64,000 nt of DNA from positions 1 through 64,000 of the forward strand of contig NZ_QGGR01000034.1 in NCBI RefSeq assembly GCF_003148685.1, given 5' to 3'. Within the stretch, counting starts at the first letter, position 1; each line of letters opens with the position of its first letter. Below, piece after piece: positions 26,289 through 35,493 of this stretch. The DNA is from Actinoplanes xinjiangensis (GTDB lineage: Bacteria > Actinomycetota > Actinomycetes > Mycobacteriales > Micromonosporaceae). The position numbers and the translations under genes are program-made. The notes beneath the pieces were generated by a model. That model was not told the origin of the DNA. It made no database searches and saw nothing but the letters and a program-made list of their open reading frames with translations.

Positions 26289-27137
26289 TCACCGGGCGGC
26301 CGGCAGGAGCAGGGTCTTCCCGGGCAGACGGCCGTTCTCCGCCTCCTCGTGGACGGCGGCCAGGTCGGCGAGCGGTCGCCGGGCGGCGATGGTGATGCCG
26401 ACCGCACCGGTGGCGACCAGGTTCAGCAGGGCGGCGAGCTGCGCGGTGTCGTTGCGGACGATGAAGTGCCGGGCCCGGAAGTCACCGGCCGGCAGCCAGG
26501 CGGCCGGGGTGGTCGCGGAGACCAGCACCCCGCCGGCCCGGATCAGCGCGGTGTGCCGCGGCTCGGCCGGGACGAGATGGAGGAAGGCGTCCACCGGCCC
26601 GGTCGGCGGGTCGACGTCACGCGACGGTGAGACGGCGACGACGTCCGCGCCCGCGTGCCGGGCCAGCTGGACGGCGAACCGGCCGATCGTGCCGGTCCCG
26701 TTGATCAGGACGCGCTGCCCGGCGGTCACCGCGGCGTGCTCGAAGACGGCCTGCCACGCGGTGAGCCCGGCGATCGGCAGGGCGGCCGCCTCCGCGAGGT
26801 CCACCTCGGACGGCACGCGGACCAGCACGTCCGCCGGGGCGACCGCGAAGTCGGCGGCGGCGCCTCCGTCGAGGCGGCCGATCACCCGGTCCCCCACGGC
26901 GAGGCCGGAGGATCCGGCCGCCACGACGGTCCCGGCGACATCCAGACCCATGGTGTACGGCAGATCGAGCGCGACGACCGACCGCAGCAGCCCACGGCGC
27001 AGACCGGCCTCGGACGGGTTGAACGTGGTGGCCTCCACCCGGAGCAGGACCTCGCCGGGACCCGGGACGGGCGGCTCGATCTCGTCGTCGTGGATCACCG
27101 GGGGTCCGCCGTACCCGTGCATGCGCATCGCTCTCAT
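26289..27137 (-). CDS. Zinc-type MDR/quinone oxidoreductase (short)
   Basis: A 282-aa NADPH-dependent medium-chain dehydrogenase/reductase. Family signs: GEVLLRVEATTFNPSEAGLRRG, PYTMGLDVAGTVVAAGSSGLAVGDRVIG and the Rossmann stretch GQRVLINGTGTIGRFAVQLARHAGADVVAV. The catalytic zinc ligands are absent, as in quinone oxidoreductases. It is shorter than the usual 310-330 aa because of a compact C-terminal part. Divergent from an AraC regulator, a common inducible-reductase layout. Confidence 0.9.
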   Translation of the reverse strand: MRAMRMHGYGGPPVIHDDEIEPPVPGPGEVLLRVEATTFNPSEAGLRRGLLRSVVALDLPYTMGLDVAGTVVAAGSSGLAVGDRVIGRLDGGAAADFAVAPADVLVRVPSEVDLAEAAALPIAGLTAWQAVFEHAAVTAGQRVLINGTGTIGRFAVQLARHAGADVVAVSPSRDVDPPTGPVDAFLHLVPAEPRHTALIRAGGVLVSATTPAAWLPAGDFRARHFIVRNDTAQLAALLNLVATGAVGITIAARRPLADLAAVHEEAENGRLPGKTLLLPAAR

Positions 27138-27158
27138 GACAGCACCGTAGGCAGAGCC

Positions 27159-27210
27159 GCCGAGACGATGAATACTTCACGGTCTCGCTTTCCTGTGCGA
27201 TCGTCTCGGC
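27159..27210 (+). promoter_or_regulatory. 11-bp inverted repeat in AraC/MDR divergent promoter
   Basis: GCCGAGACGAT (27159-27169) and ATCGTCTCGGC (27200-27210) form perfect arms 30 bp apart. The right arm abuts the ATG of the AraC-type gene. Looping between two half-sites, or direct occlusion of the start, would give autoregulation and control of the divergent reductase (inference). Confidence 0.5.
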
Positions 27211-28128
27211 ATGGACGTGCTCAGTGACGTGCTCGCCGTGATGCGCACCGGGCGGGCCCGATCGGCACTGGTGGCGTGGCAGGCGCCGTGGGCGCAGGAG
27301 TTCGCGCCGGTGCCCGGGGCGGCCGGTTTCCACGTGATGCTGCGCGGGTCCTGCGTGCTGCTGCGGGACGGGGCCGAGCCGGTGCGCCTGGCCGAGGGCG
27401 ACATCGTGTTCCGTGCCCACGGGGACGGGCACGCGCTCGCCGATGCGCCCGGCACCCGGCCGATCGCGCCGGCCTGCGCCCCGGCCCCGGCGGGCGGACC
27501 ACCGCCCCGGGCGGGCGCCGGCGCAACCGTCACGCTGTGCGGGGCGTACGAGCTGGATCCGGACCTGGTGCACCCGCTGGTCCGGGACCTGCCGGATCTG
27601 ATCCACGTCCCGGCCGGGTCGGATCCGCGGCTGGCCGCCGTCGTCGACCATCTGGCGGCCGAGCTGACCGAACCCGGCCCGGGCAGCGACGCCCTGATCC
27701 CGGCGCTGCTCGACACCATGCTCGTGCACCTGCTGCGTACCTGTCTGGGCGGGCGGCACCGGACCGGCTGGGCCGCGGCCCTCGCCGACCCGGTGACCGC
27801 CGCGGCTCTGCACGCCATGCACCGCGAGCCGGGCCGGAACTGGACGGTCGCCGGCCTGGCCGCGACGGGCGGGCTGTCGCGGGCGCCGTTCGCCCGCCGG
27901 TTCACCGGTCTGCTCGGCCGGCCGCCGCTGACCTATCTGACCTGGTGGCGGATGACCATGGCGGCCGGGCTGCTGCGGCGCACCGACCTGACCGTCGGAG
28001 CGGTCGCCGGGCGGGTCGGCTACGGTTCCGAATTCGCGTTCGCGGCGGCGTTCAAACGCCGTTTCGGGATGCCGCCGGGCCGGTATCGTCGCCGGCCCGG
28101 CGGCGCCGATCAGGAGATCGACCGGTAG
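27211..28128 (+). CDS. AraC-family regulator with cupin-type sensor domain
   Basis: A 305-aa regulator. The N-terminal AraC_binding_2/cupin_6 domain (about 1-185) has GFHVMLRGSCVLLRDGAEPVRLAEGDIVFRAHG. The C-terminal double helix-turn-helix is GRNWTVAGLAATGGLSRAPFARRFTGLLGRPPLTYLTWWRM and VGAVAGRVGYGSEFAFAAAFKRRFGMPPGRYR. Such proteins usually activate the divergent oxidoreductase in response to a reactive aldehyde or quinone. The inducer is unknown. Confidence 0.92.
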   Translation: MDVLSDVLAVMRTGRARSALVAWQAPWAQEFAPVPGAAGFHVMLRGSCVLLRDGAEPVRLAEGDIVFRAHGDGHALADAPGTRPIAPACAPAPAGGPPPRAGAGATVTLCGAYELDPDLVHPLVRDLPDLIHVPAGSDPRLAAVVDHLAAELTEPGPGSDALIPALLDTMLVHLLRTCLGGRHRTGWAAALADPVTAAALHAMHREPGRNWTVAGLAATGGLSRAPFARRFTGLLGRPPLTYLTWWRMTMAAGLLRRTDLTVGAVAGRVGYGSEFAFAAAFKRRFGMPPGRYRRRPGGADQEIDR

Positions 28129-28224
28129 ACGGGGACGAAGCCTAGGCCGGTCCCGGCGGCGGAGAACACCTCGATCCTGCTGACCACCCGGCCCGGCGTG
28201 ATCACCGCGACGGGAGGGCCCGTG

Positions 28225-29961
28225 TCAGTCGGTCAGCGGCCCCGCGAAGGCCGCCGGTACGCTCTCCGGCTCGATCGGCCGGCAGAGGTGGTAACCCTGC
28301 CCGTAGTCGCAGCCCAACTCACGCATCGCCAGGTGCTGTGCCGCCGTCTCGACGCCCTCGACCACGGTGCGCAGCTTCAGGGCGCGGGCCAGTTCGACGA
28401 CGGTCCGGATGACGGCGAGGTCGGCGGTGGTGGGTTCGGCCCGGCTGATGAACGCCCGGTCGATCTTGAGTTCGTCGACCGGCAGCCGCTGCAGGTAGGA
28501 CAGCGACGAGTAGCCGGTGCCGAAGTCGTCGATGGCCAGGCCGACGCCCAGGTCACGCAGGTCGGTGAGGCTGGCCACGGCGGTACGGGGGTCACTCATC
28601 AGCACCGACTCGGTGAGTTCGAGGGTGACCGCGGCGGCCGGCAGCCCGCAGTCGGCGAGGGTCCGCTCGACGTCGGCGGCGAAACCCGGATCGACGAGTT
28701 CCCGGCCGGACACGTTGACGTTGAGGGTGAGTTCGGGGATGGTCCGCCGCCACCGGGCCGCCTGTGCCCCGGCGGTACGCAGCACCCAGCGGCCGATGTC
28801 GGCGATCATGCCGTTCTCCTCGGCGAGCGGCAGGAACCCGGCCGGCGGCAGGAACCCGGAACCGGGACGCGACCAGCGGATCAGCGCCTCGACGCCGGTG
28901 GCCCGGCCGCTGTCGAGCCGGATCAGCGGCTGGTAGAGCAGCCGGAACTGGTCGGCGGCGAGCGCGTGCCTGAGGTCGGCGGTCAGGGTGAGCCGGGCCA
29001 GGGCCTCGGCGTGCATGGCCGGCTCGAAGACGACGACCTTGCCGGGGCCGTCCTTCTTGGCCCGGTACATCGCGACATCGGCGTTGCCGAGCAGGTCGTC
29101 GGCGTCGAACCCGGAGGTGCCGGTGGCGATGCCGATGCTGGCGCCGATGAACACGTCGCGTCCGGCGATCCGGAACGGGCGGCGCAGCGACTCGATGATC
29201 CGCCACGCGACCGGGACCGCGTTCTCCGCGCCGGTGTCGTCGAGCAGCACCGCGAACTCGTCGCCGCCGATCCGGGCGCCGGTGTCGACCGGCCGCAGGC
29301 AGTCCCGGATCCGGGCGGCCACGTGGCCGAGCAGGTCGTCGCCGGCCCGGTGGCCGAGGCTGTCGTTGACCGCCTTGAACCGGTCCAGGTCGATGAAGAG
29401 GACGCCGGTCGGCGCGGTGGTGTGCAGCTTCTCGGCAAGGATCTCCAGGAACAGCACCCGGGTCGGCAGGCCGGTCAGCGAGTCGTGCCGGGCCTCGCGC
29501 AGCGACTGCACGAGGGCCAGGCGTTCGGCGGATTCGCGTTCGCGTTCGGCCCGTAGCCGGCGTTCCGCGGTGAGCAGGGCGATGTTGGACAGGGCGAGGC
29601 CGAGGGTCTGTGCCATGGCCTGGAGGAGCTGCCGTTCCTCCGGATCGAGCGGGTCGCCGGCGCGGGCCACCATGAGGAGGCCGCGCGGTTCGGTGCCGAA
29701 CCGGGCCGACCCGATGTTGAGGTCGTCGAGCCCGGGTAGCGACAGCACGGCCTGCGGACCGGCCGGCAGGGCGACGTCGAGCAGGTCCCGGTCGACGCCG
29801 CGGGCCACCTCCACCCGGTCGCCGCGCAGCACCGCACCGACCTCGGCCTCCAGGACCTCGGCGGCGCGTTCCACGGCGAGAGTGATGGCGCCGCGTTCGT
29901 CCTGGGATTCGCAGACGGCGGCGAAGAACTCGGTGAGCTGATGTGTGGACCAGTGGTTCAC
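28225..29961 (-). CDS. GAF-GGDEF-EAL cyclic-di-GMP turnover protein
   Basis: A 578-aa cytoplasmic protein. A GAF-like sensor (about 15-170) is followed by a short coiled coil, a GGDEF diguanylate cyclase domain (about 180-335) and an EAL phosphodiesterase domain (about 345-570). The active site GGDEF is at 232-236, with the inhibitory site RPVD exactly five residues before it. EAL signatures are complete: EALIRW (358), NVNVSGREL, DDFGTGYSSLSYL, KIDRAF and EGVET. Both activities look intact. GTG 29961 has a GAAGGGG ribosome site 10 bp after the stop of the FIST gene, so they form an operon. Confidence 0.93.
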   Translation of the reverse strand: MNHWSTHQLTEFFAAVCESQDERGAITLAVERAAEVLEAEVGAVLRGDRVEVARGVDRDLLDVALPAGPQAVLSLPGLDDLNIGSARFGTEPRGLLMVARAGDPLDPEERQLLQAMAQTLGLALSNIALLTAERRLRAERERESAERLALVQSLREARHDSLTGLPTRVLFLEILAEKLHTTAPTGVLFIDLDRFKAVNDSLGHRAGDDLLGHVAARIRDCLRPVDTGARIGGDEFAVLLDDTGAENAVPVAWRIIESLRRPFRIAGRDVFIGASIGIATGTSGFDADDLLGNADVAMYRAKKDGPGKVVVFEPAMHAEALARLTLTADLRHALAADQFRLLYQPLIRLDSGRATGVEALIRWSRPGSGFLPPAGFLPLAEENGMIADIGRWVLRTAGAQAARWRRTIPELTLNVNVSGRELVDPGFAADVERTLADCGLPAAAVTLELTESVLMSDPRTAVASLTDLRDLGVGLAIDDFGTGYSSLSYLQRLPVDELKIDRAFISRAEPTTADLAVIRTVVELARALKLRTVVEGVETAAQHLAMRELGCDYGQGYHLCRPIEPESVPAAFAGPLTD

Positions 29962-29971
29962 GTCGACCCCT

Positions 29972-31159
29972 TCAGGACAGCGCGAGCGTGACCACGGTGA
30001 AGTGGTGCATGCCCAGCGCGCCACGGACCCGGGCGATCTCACCGGTGGTGTAGAAGCCCCCGAACGGCACATCCGGCATCGCCTTGGCGATACCGTCGTT
30101 CTCCGACCCGACCCCGTCCTCGCCGATGGCCACCCGGCGGGCCGCACAGTCGAAGACGAGCGCCCCGAGCGCCGGGCCGCCGTCGAGCGTCTGCAGGGCC
30201 TGGGCCCCGGACTGTCCGGCCGCGTCGGTGAGCGATCCGGGGTCGCTCTCCATCAGCCAGACCAGGGCGCCCTGCGGCACATCGGCCAGGCAGAACACCG
30301 AGCGGTCGTCCCGGTCCCCGTCGTGGATGACCCGGATGTCCTCACCGCTGCGCCGGGAGAGACCGAGCGGGTGCAGGAACGCCGCGTGCCGGAACGCCTC
30401 GTCGTCGTCGAGGATCGACTCGTCGACACCGAGCCGCCGCAGGAAGACGTCCAGGGCCGGTTCGCCGTCCAGTTCGTAGACGCGACCCTCCCGGCTGCTG
30501 GTCACGATCATCGCGTCGCCCTGTTTGCGCCACCCGTGGGCGATGCCGACACCGAGCGGCGCGTCCGAGCCGACGGCCACGCCGACGACCGCGTCGGAGA
30601 GGATCTCCACCCCGTCGCGGCCGCCGTGGAACTGATAGGTGCGCACGTAGGTGAGGTGGTCGCCGGCGCAGCCGCCGACGAGCGGCACGGCGGCACCGGC
30701 CACCGAGAAGGCGCCGCGCACGATCTCGTGCTGGTTGCCGGTCAGCCCGTCGCAGAGCATCAGCAGCGCGCGGTGCGGCTGGTCGACGGCGCCCAGGCAG
30801 GAGGCGGCCTCCACCCCGGCGTCACGCAGGCGGCCCGAGACGTTGCGGGACACATGGGTGCGTACGGCGAACCCCGCCCCGCCCCACGCGGTCACCGAGA
30901 CCCCGTCCCGGCTCACCGCACCGCCCCCGAGCTGCCCCGACGTGCTGCACCCGACGATCACGGTGTCGGCACCGGCCCGCGCCCGGATGCCGTCGAACAG
31001 CTCCGGCACGTGATAGCCGACCGAACAGAAGACGAACACCACCACGGGTGTACGCCCGTCGAGCGCGGCGGCGGCCGCTTCGGCTCCGGCCGCGGCCGGA
31101 TCGGTCAGGGTGCTGTGTCCCGAGCCGAACCAGCGGCCGTCCAGGTCAACGCGATCCAT
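29972..31159 (-). CDS. FIST N- and C-domain sensory protein
   Basis: A 395-aa cytoplasmic FIST protein. The FIST N domain holds PVVVFVFCSVGYHVPELFDGIRARAGADTVIVGCSTSGQL and LPL-type GGCAGDHL; the FIST C domain covers about residues 210-380, ending with FGGFYTTGEIARV. FIST domains are predicted small-ligand (amino-acid) sensors, often partnered with cyclic-di-GMP or methyl-accepting output proteins. Here output is probably the GAF-GGDEF-EAL protein encoded 10 bp downstream. ATG 31159 chosen; the longer open frame lacks family similarity. Confidence 0.88.
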   Translation of the reverse strand: MDRVDLDGRWFGSGHSTLTDPAAAGAEAAAAALDGRTPVVVFVFCSVGYHVPELFDGIRARAGADTVIVGCSTSGQLGGGAVSRDGVSVTAWGGAGFAVRTHVSRNVSGRLRDAGVEAASCLGAVDQPHRALLMLCDGLTGNQHEIVRGAFSVAGAAVPLVGGCAGDHLTYVRTYQFHGGRDGVEILSDAVVGVAVGSDAPLGVGIAHGWRKQGDAMIVTSSREGRVYELDGEPALDVFLRRLGVDESILDDDEAFRHAAFLHPLGLSRRSGEDIRVIHDGDRDDRSVFCLADVPQGALVWLMESDPGSLTDAAGQSGAQALQTLDGGPALGALVFDCAARRVAIGEDGVGSENDGIAKAMPDVPFGGFYTTGEIARVRGALGMHHFTVVTLALS

Positions 31160-31241
31160 GCCGCAGCGAATCGGCACCCCGGGGCCGGACCTGAGATCAC
31201 CTGGACGATGTCGACCGGACGGCCGGAGGCGAGGCGCCCGG

Positions 31242-32120
31242 TCAGGAGACGGAGACGTGGTAGCGGGCGCGGATGAAGTGGCCGAGGCGGGCGGCGAAGT
31301 CCTCGATCGTGGCGGCGGCGGCATGGCGGGAGTCCCAGACGGCGCGCAGCCGGATGGAGAGCCGGTGGCCGCCGGTCTCCACCGCCAGCGGGATCAGTCC
31401 GAACCGGGGGTCGTCGGAGGCGACCGCAATACCGCGGCCGGCGGCGGCCAGCGCCTGGGCGACGGTTCCGTTGGCGGCTTCGATGACCGGTCCGTACGAC
31501 CGGTCGCTCGACGCGGCATCGAGCGACTGCCGGGCGGTGAAGGTCGGCGGTAGCAGGATCAGGGACTCGTCCAGCAGTTCGGGGAGGGGGACACCGGTCC
31601 GGCCGGCCCACGGGTGGCCGGCGGGGACGTAGGCCCAGACCGGCAGGACCGCGAGTGGCATCTGGTGGAGCGGGGGTGACGCCGGGATCGTGCCGATCGC
31701 CAGGTCCGCGCCCAGCCGCAGGGTGTCGGCGGGGTTCCGGCCGTCGGCACCGAGGACGTCGATGGTCGGATCGTCCGGCGCCAGGGTGGCGATGAACGGG
31801 GCGACCACGTCGGTCAGGGTCACCGTGGGCGCGCCGATGGTCAGTCGTTCCAGTCGGCCGAGGGCGTGGAAGGACGCCGCCACCCTCAGGGCGTCCGCGC
31901 GTTGCAGCAGGTCACGAGCCTGCGGCAGGAGTGCGCGGCCGGTCGTGGAGAGTTCCGTCCGGCCGGCCGAGCGGTCGAAGAGCGGCACGCCGAGGTCCTT
32001 CTCGAGCTGGCGGAGCTGCCGGGAGAGGCCGGGCTGGGTGAGGTGCAGCCGGGCGGCGGCACCGCTGACCGTGCCGGCTTCGGCGGTCGCCACGAAGTAT
32101 CGGACATGGCGCAGCTCCAT
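31242..32120 (-). CDS. LysR-family transcriptional regulator
   Basis: A 292-aa LysR regulator. The HTH reads MELRHVRYFVATAEAGTVSGAAARLHLTQPGLSRQLRQLEKDLGVPLFDRS; the periplasmic-binding-like effector domain follows from about 90. Two ATGs are adjacent (32123 and 32120); GGGGAGG is 4 bp from the second, so I chose that. It is divergent from the aldehyde dehydrogenase gene and probably controls it; the 47-bp gap is short and must hold both promoters. Confidence 0.92.
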   Translation of the reverse strand: MELRHVRYFVATAEAGTVSGAAARLHLTQPGLSRQLRQLEKDLGVPLFDRSAGRTELSTTGRALLPQARDLLQRADALRVAASFHALGRLERLTIGAPTVTLTDVVAPFIATLAPDDPTIDVLGADGRNPADTLRLGADLAIGTIPASPPLHQMPLAVLPVWAYVPAGHPWAGRTGVPLPELLDESLILLPPTFTARQSLDAASSDRSYGPVIEAANGTVAQALAAAGRGIAVASDDPRFGLIPLAVETGGHRLSIRLRAVWDSRHAAAATIEDFAARLGHFIRARYHVSVS

Positions 32121-32167
32121 CATGCCTCCCCGGCATAGTCAGGCTGCCGTCACGGTAATGGACGGGC

Positions 32168-33589
32168 ATGGCCGGCGGCCCGAGACTGAACGGCGTGAAC
32201 ATGGATGCGGTGACATTCGAGGTCGTCGACCCGGCGACCCTGGCGGTGGTCGCCACCGTGCGGGACATGGGCATCGCGGATGCCGTCGATGCGGTCGACG
32301 CGGCCTCCGCGGCGTTCCGGTCCTGGTCCAGGACTCCGCCGCGCCGTCGCTCGGAGATCCTGTACCGCGCGTTCGAGCTGATGATCCGCGATCGCGACGA
32401 TCTCGCGGAACTGATCAGCCGGGAGAACGGCAAGTCGCTGACCGATGCGGCCGGTGAGGTGACCTACGCCGCCGAGTTCTTCCGCTGGTTCGCCGAGGAG
32501 GCGGTGCGGCCCGGAGGCGACTTCGGTGAATCGCCGGCGGGCGGCACCCGTACCCTCGTCACGCACCGGCCGGTCGGTGTCGCCGCGCTGGTCACGCCGT
32601 GGAACTTCCCGGCCGCGATGATCACCCGCAAGATCGGCCCGGCGCTCGCCGCCGGCTGCACCGCCGTGGTCAAACCGGCCGCCGAGACACCGCTCACCGC
32701 CCTGGCCGTCGCCGCGCTGCTCGCCGAGGCGGGCCTCCCGGACGGCGTGCTCACCGTGGTCACCACCACCGGCTCGTCCGGTGTGGTCGGCGCGTGGCTG
32801 GATGACGAGCGGGTCCGGAAGATCTCGTTCACCGGCAGTACCGCCGTCGGCCGGGTGCTGCTGCGGCACGCCGCCGACCGGGTCGTGAACTCGTCGATGG
32901 AGCTGGGCGGGAACGCGCCGTTCATCGTCGCGGACGACGCCGATCCGGAGGCGGCCGTCGCCGGGGCGATGATCGCCAAGTTCCGCAACGGCGGGCAGGC
33001 CTGCACCGCGGCGAACCGGTTCTACGTGCACACGTCGATCGCGGCGGTCTTCGTGGCGCGGTTCGGCGCGGCCGTGGCGGAGCTGAGTGTCGGGCCGGCC
33101 TCCGCCGGTGCCGCGATCGGGCCGTTGATCAGTGCGGCCGCGCTGCGCCGGGTGACCCGCATCGTGGACGAGGCGGTCGCGGCCGGTGCCCGGATCAGCC
33201 ATCGGGCCGCCCTGCCGGACGCGCCCGGTCACTTCTACCCGCCGACCGTGCTCGTCGACGTGCCGGCCGACGCGGCGATCCTGCGGGAGGAGATCTTCGG
33301 GCCGGTCGCGGCGATCACCACCTGGTCCACCGAGGACGAGCTGCTGGACCTGGTCAACGACAGTGAGTACGGCCTGGCCGCGTACGTCTTCTCCGGTGAT
33401 CTGGCCCGTGCGCTGCGCCTCGGTGAGGCGATCGACGCCGGCATGGTCGGCGTCAACCGCGGTCTGGTCTCCGACCCGTCCGCGCCGTTCGGCGGCGTCA
33501 AGCAGAGCGGTCTGGGCCGGGAGGGCGCCCGGGAGGGTCTGCGCGAGTTCCAGGAGACCAGGTACCTCAGCGTGGACTGGCCCGGGTAG
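32168..33589 (+). CDS. NAD(P)-dependent aldehyde dehydrogenase (succinate-semialdehyde type)
   Basis: A 473-aa ALDH. Catalytic Cys is in NGGQACTAANRF and the general base Glu in SMELGGNAPFIV; the cofactor motif FTGSTAVGR and PWNFPAAMITRKIGPALAAGC are typical of the succinate-semialdehyde dehydrogenase group (GabD-like). Closing motif FGGVKQSGLGREGAREGLREF is complete. ATG 32168 is used; ATG 32201 is an alternative. The LysR gene is divergent. No GABA transaminase is adjacent, so the physiological aldehyde is open. Confidence 0.9.
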   Translation: MAGGPRLNGVNMDAVTFEVVDPATLAVVATVRDMGIADAVDAVDAASAAFRSWSRTPPRRRSEILYRAFELMIRDRDDLAELISRENGKSLTDAAGEVTYAAEFFRWFAEEAVRPGGDFGESPAGGTRTLVTHRPVGVAALVTPWNFPAAMITRKIGPALAAGCTAVVKPAAETPLTALAVAALLAEAGLPDGVLTVVTTTGSSGVVGAWLDDERVRKISFTGSTAVGRVLLRHAADRVVNSSMELGGNAPFIVADDADPEAAVAGAMIAKFRNGGQACTAANRFYVHTSIAAVFVARFGAAVAELSVGPASAGAAIGPLISAAALRRVTRIVDEAVAAGARISHRAALPDAPGHFYPPTVLVDVPADAAILREEIFGPVAAITTWSTEDELLDLVNDSEYGLAAYVFSGDLARALRLGEAIDAGMVGVNRGLVSDPSAPFGGVKQSGLGREGAREGLREFQETRYLSVDWPG

Positions 33590-33652
33590 CCGTCCCGCGG
33601 CGGCGGCCGGTGTGGTGCGTGACGAAGGTCGCCGCCGTGGAGGTTAGCTTTG

Positions 33653-33672
33653 CGACCGTTCGGTCGTATAGC
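33653..33672 (+). promoter_or_regulatory. CGACCGTTCGGTCG operator before SGNH hydrolase
   Basis: Arms CGACCG/CGGTCG (33653-33666) flank a TT centre and touch a TATAGC -10-like element (33667-33672), 43 bp before ATG 33715. Palindromes with this GACCG/CGGTC character are common for TetR-family repressors. No TetR gene adjoins, so the regulator is unlinked. Confidence 0.5.
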
Positions 33673-33714
33673 GTCGACGCCGATCAGGAACGGTTTCATC
33701 AGCGGGGGCACCAG

Positions 33715-34467
33715 ATGACGCGCTACGTGGCGATCGGCGACAGTTTCACCGAGGGTCTGGGCGACACCCTTCCCGACGGCACCGAGCGGGGCTGGGCCGA
33801 CCTGGTCGCCGCCGGCCTCTCCGAGATCGCCGACGGCCCGGTGGAGTATGCGAATCTCGCCATCCGCGGCCGCCTGCTCGAACCGATCGTGACCGACCAG
33901 CTCGAGGCCGCCCTGGCGCTCACCCCCGCCCCGACGCTGATCACCTTCAACGGCGGCGGCAACGACATGCTGCGCCGCGGCGTGTCACTGGACCGGCTGA
34001 TCGAGCTGACCGAGCGGGCCGTGCGGCGCTGTGCCGACGCCGGGGTCCGGCTGGTCGTGCTCAGCGGCGCCGACCCCGCCGACCACCTGCCGTTCGGTGC
34101 CACCTTCCGGCAGCGCGGCGAGATCCTGACCGCCGCGGTGGCCGAGCTCCTCCCCCGTTACGACGTGACCTTCGTCGACTGCTTCCGCGACGTCGAGCTG
34201 CGCCGCCGGGTGTACTGGTCGGTCGACCGTCTGCACCTCAACGCGGCCGGTCACCGCCGGGTGGCGTCCCTGGTGCTGGGCGCCCTGGGCCACCCGGCCC
34301 CGCCGCACACGCTCGACCCCGGCCCGGCACCGGCCTTCCGCATCCTCAACGAGGCCCGCTATTACGGCGAGCACGTCCTGCCGTGGATCAACCGGCGGCT
34401 CCGTGGCCGCTCCTCGGGTGACAACCGCCTGCCGAAGTTCCCGACCTGGACTCCGATCACCGCCTGA
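33715..34467 (+). CDS. SGNH/GDSL-family hydrolase
   Basis: A 250-aa esterase/lipase-like protein without a signal peptide. Block I is YVAIGDSFTEGLGD with the catalytic Ser, block III is TLITFNGGGNDMLR, and block V is SVDRLHLNAAGHRRVA with the Asp-x-x-His. This is the cytoplasmic actinobacterial type of SGNH hydrolase; substrate unknown. ATG 33715 follows a G-rich ribosome site. Confidence 0.92.
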   Translation: MTRYVAIGDSFTEGLGDTLPDGTERGWADLVAAGLSEIADGPVEYANLAIRGRLLEPIVTDQLEAALALTPAPTLITFNGGGNDMLRRGVSLDRLIELTERAVRRCADAGVRLVVLSGADPADHLPFGATFRQRGEILTAAVAELLPRYDVTFVDCFRDVELRRRVYWSVDRLHLNAAGHRRVASLVLGALGHPAPPHTLDPGPAPAFRILNEARYYGEHVLPWINRRLRGRSSGDNRLPKFPTWTPITA

Positions 34468-34564
34468 CGCTCATCGAAGCGCCACCGATTCGTCGCCCAA
34501 CCTGCGTTGTCGCGTCCGCCACCGGCGCGAAATCCTGCAGGCCGATGCGTCAATCGGAGGACCG

Positions 34565-35410
34565 ATGTCCGGGCTGCGTATTTCCGTCGTCATTCCCGCG
34601 TACAACGAAGAAGCAATGATCGGCGCCTGCCTGGAGGCTGTTCTTTCGCAGTCCCGGGCCGCCGACGAGGTGATCGTCGTCGACAACAACTCCACCGACC
34701 GGACCGCGGAGATCCTGCACGGCTTCCGGGACCGGGTGATCGTTCTCCGCGAGGAACGCCAGGGGGTGCAGCACGCCCGCAACCGGGGCCTGAACGCGGC
34801 GACCGGAGATGTGATCGTGCGCATCGACGCGGACACCCGGCTGCCGGCCAACCACCTGACCGCGGTGGAGGCGACGTTCGGTGATCCGTCGGTGGACGCG
34901 GCGACCGGGCCGGTCCGCTACTACGACGTGACGCTGCCACGGGTGGCGGCCCGGGGCGACGCGCTGATCCGCGGTCTGTGGACGGTTCCGAACGGGCGTC
35001 TCGACTGGGTCTTCGGGGCGAACATGGCGATCCGGCGGCCGATCTGGCTGGCGGTGGCGGCGACCCTCTGCACCGACGAGCGGTTCCACGAGGACCTGGA
35101 TCTCGGTATCCACCTGCGGGAGGGCGGCTATGCGGTGCGGTACGCCCGGCGGCTGGTGGCCGGGACGTCGTCACGCCGGGTGAAGGGCGATTTCGCCGGG
35201 TTCCGGCACTACCTGCTGATGACCGAGCGCGGGTACGCCCGGCACATCGGCCGGTTGCGGCGTGGATCGTACGTCCGTGCCTGGATGACCGCCCGGTTCC
35301 TGCTGGCGATGTATCCGATGATGCGCTGGCTGCACACCGACCATCACCGGCGGCACGAGCTGCCCGTGGTGGTGGCCCGCAAGAACCCGATGGCCGGCGT
35401 CTGCGACTGA
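34565..35410 (+). CDS. Family 2 glycosyltransferase
   Basis: A 281-aa GT2 enzyme, GT-A fold. Signs: ISVVIPAYNEEAMIGACLEAVLSQS, DEVIVVDNNSTDRTAEI, the DxD-like metal site VIVRIDADTRLP, and the acceptor-site ED in ERFHEDLDLGIHLREGGY. There is no convincing membrane helix except a weak one at about 245-262. The nucleotide sugar and acceptor are unknown. ATG 34565 has a strong GGAGGACCG ribosome site. Confidence 0.9.
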   Translation: MSGLRISVVIPAYNEEAMIGACLEAVLSQSRAADEVIVVDNNSTDRTAEILHGFRDRVIVLREERQGVQHARNRGLNAATGDVIVRIDADTRLPANHLTAVEATFGDPSVDAATGPVRYYDVTLPRVAARGDALIRGLWTVPNGRLDWVFGANMAIRRPIWLAVAATLCTDERFHEDLDLGIHLREGGYAVRYARRLVAGTSSRRVKGDFAGFRHYLLMTERGYARHIGRLRRGSYVRAWMTARFLLAMYPMMRWLHTDHHRRHELPVVVARKNPMAGVCD

Positions 35411-35493
35411 CCGTCGCTGAACCGCGGGCACCCCCGCTCACGTAACCACGTCCGTCGGCTTCCCCCGGCCGTCGACGCACAAAGGAGTGCATC

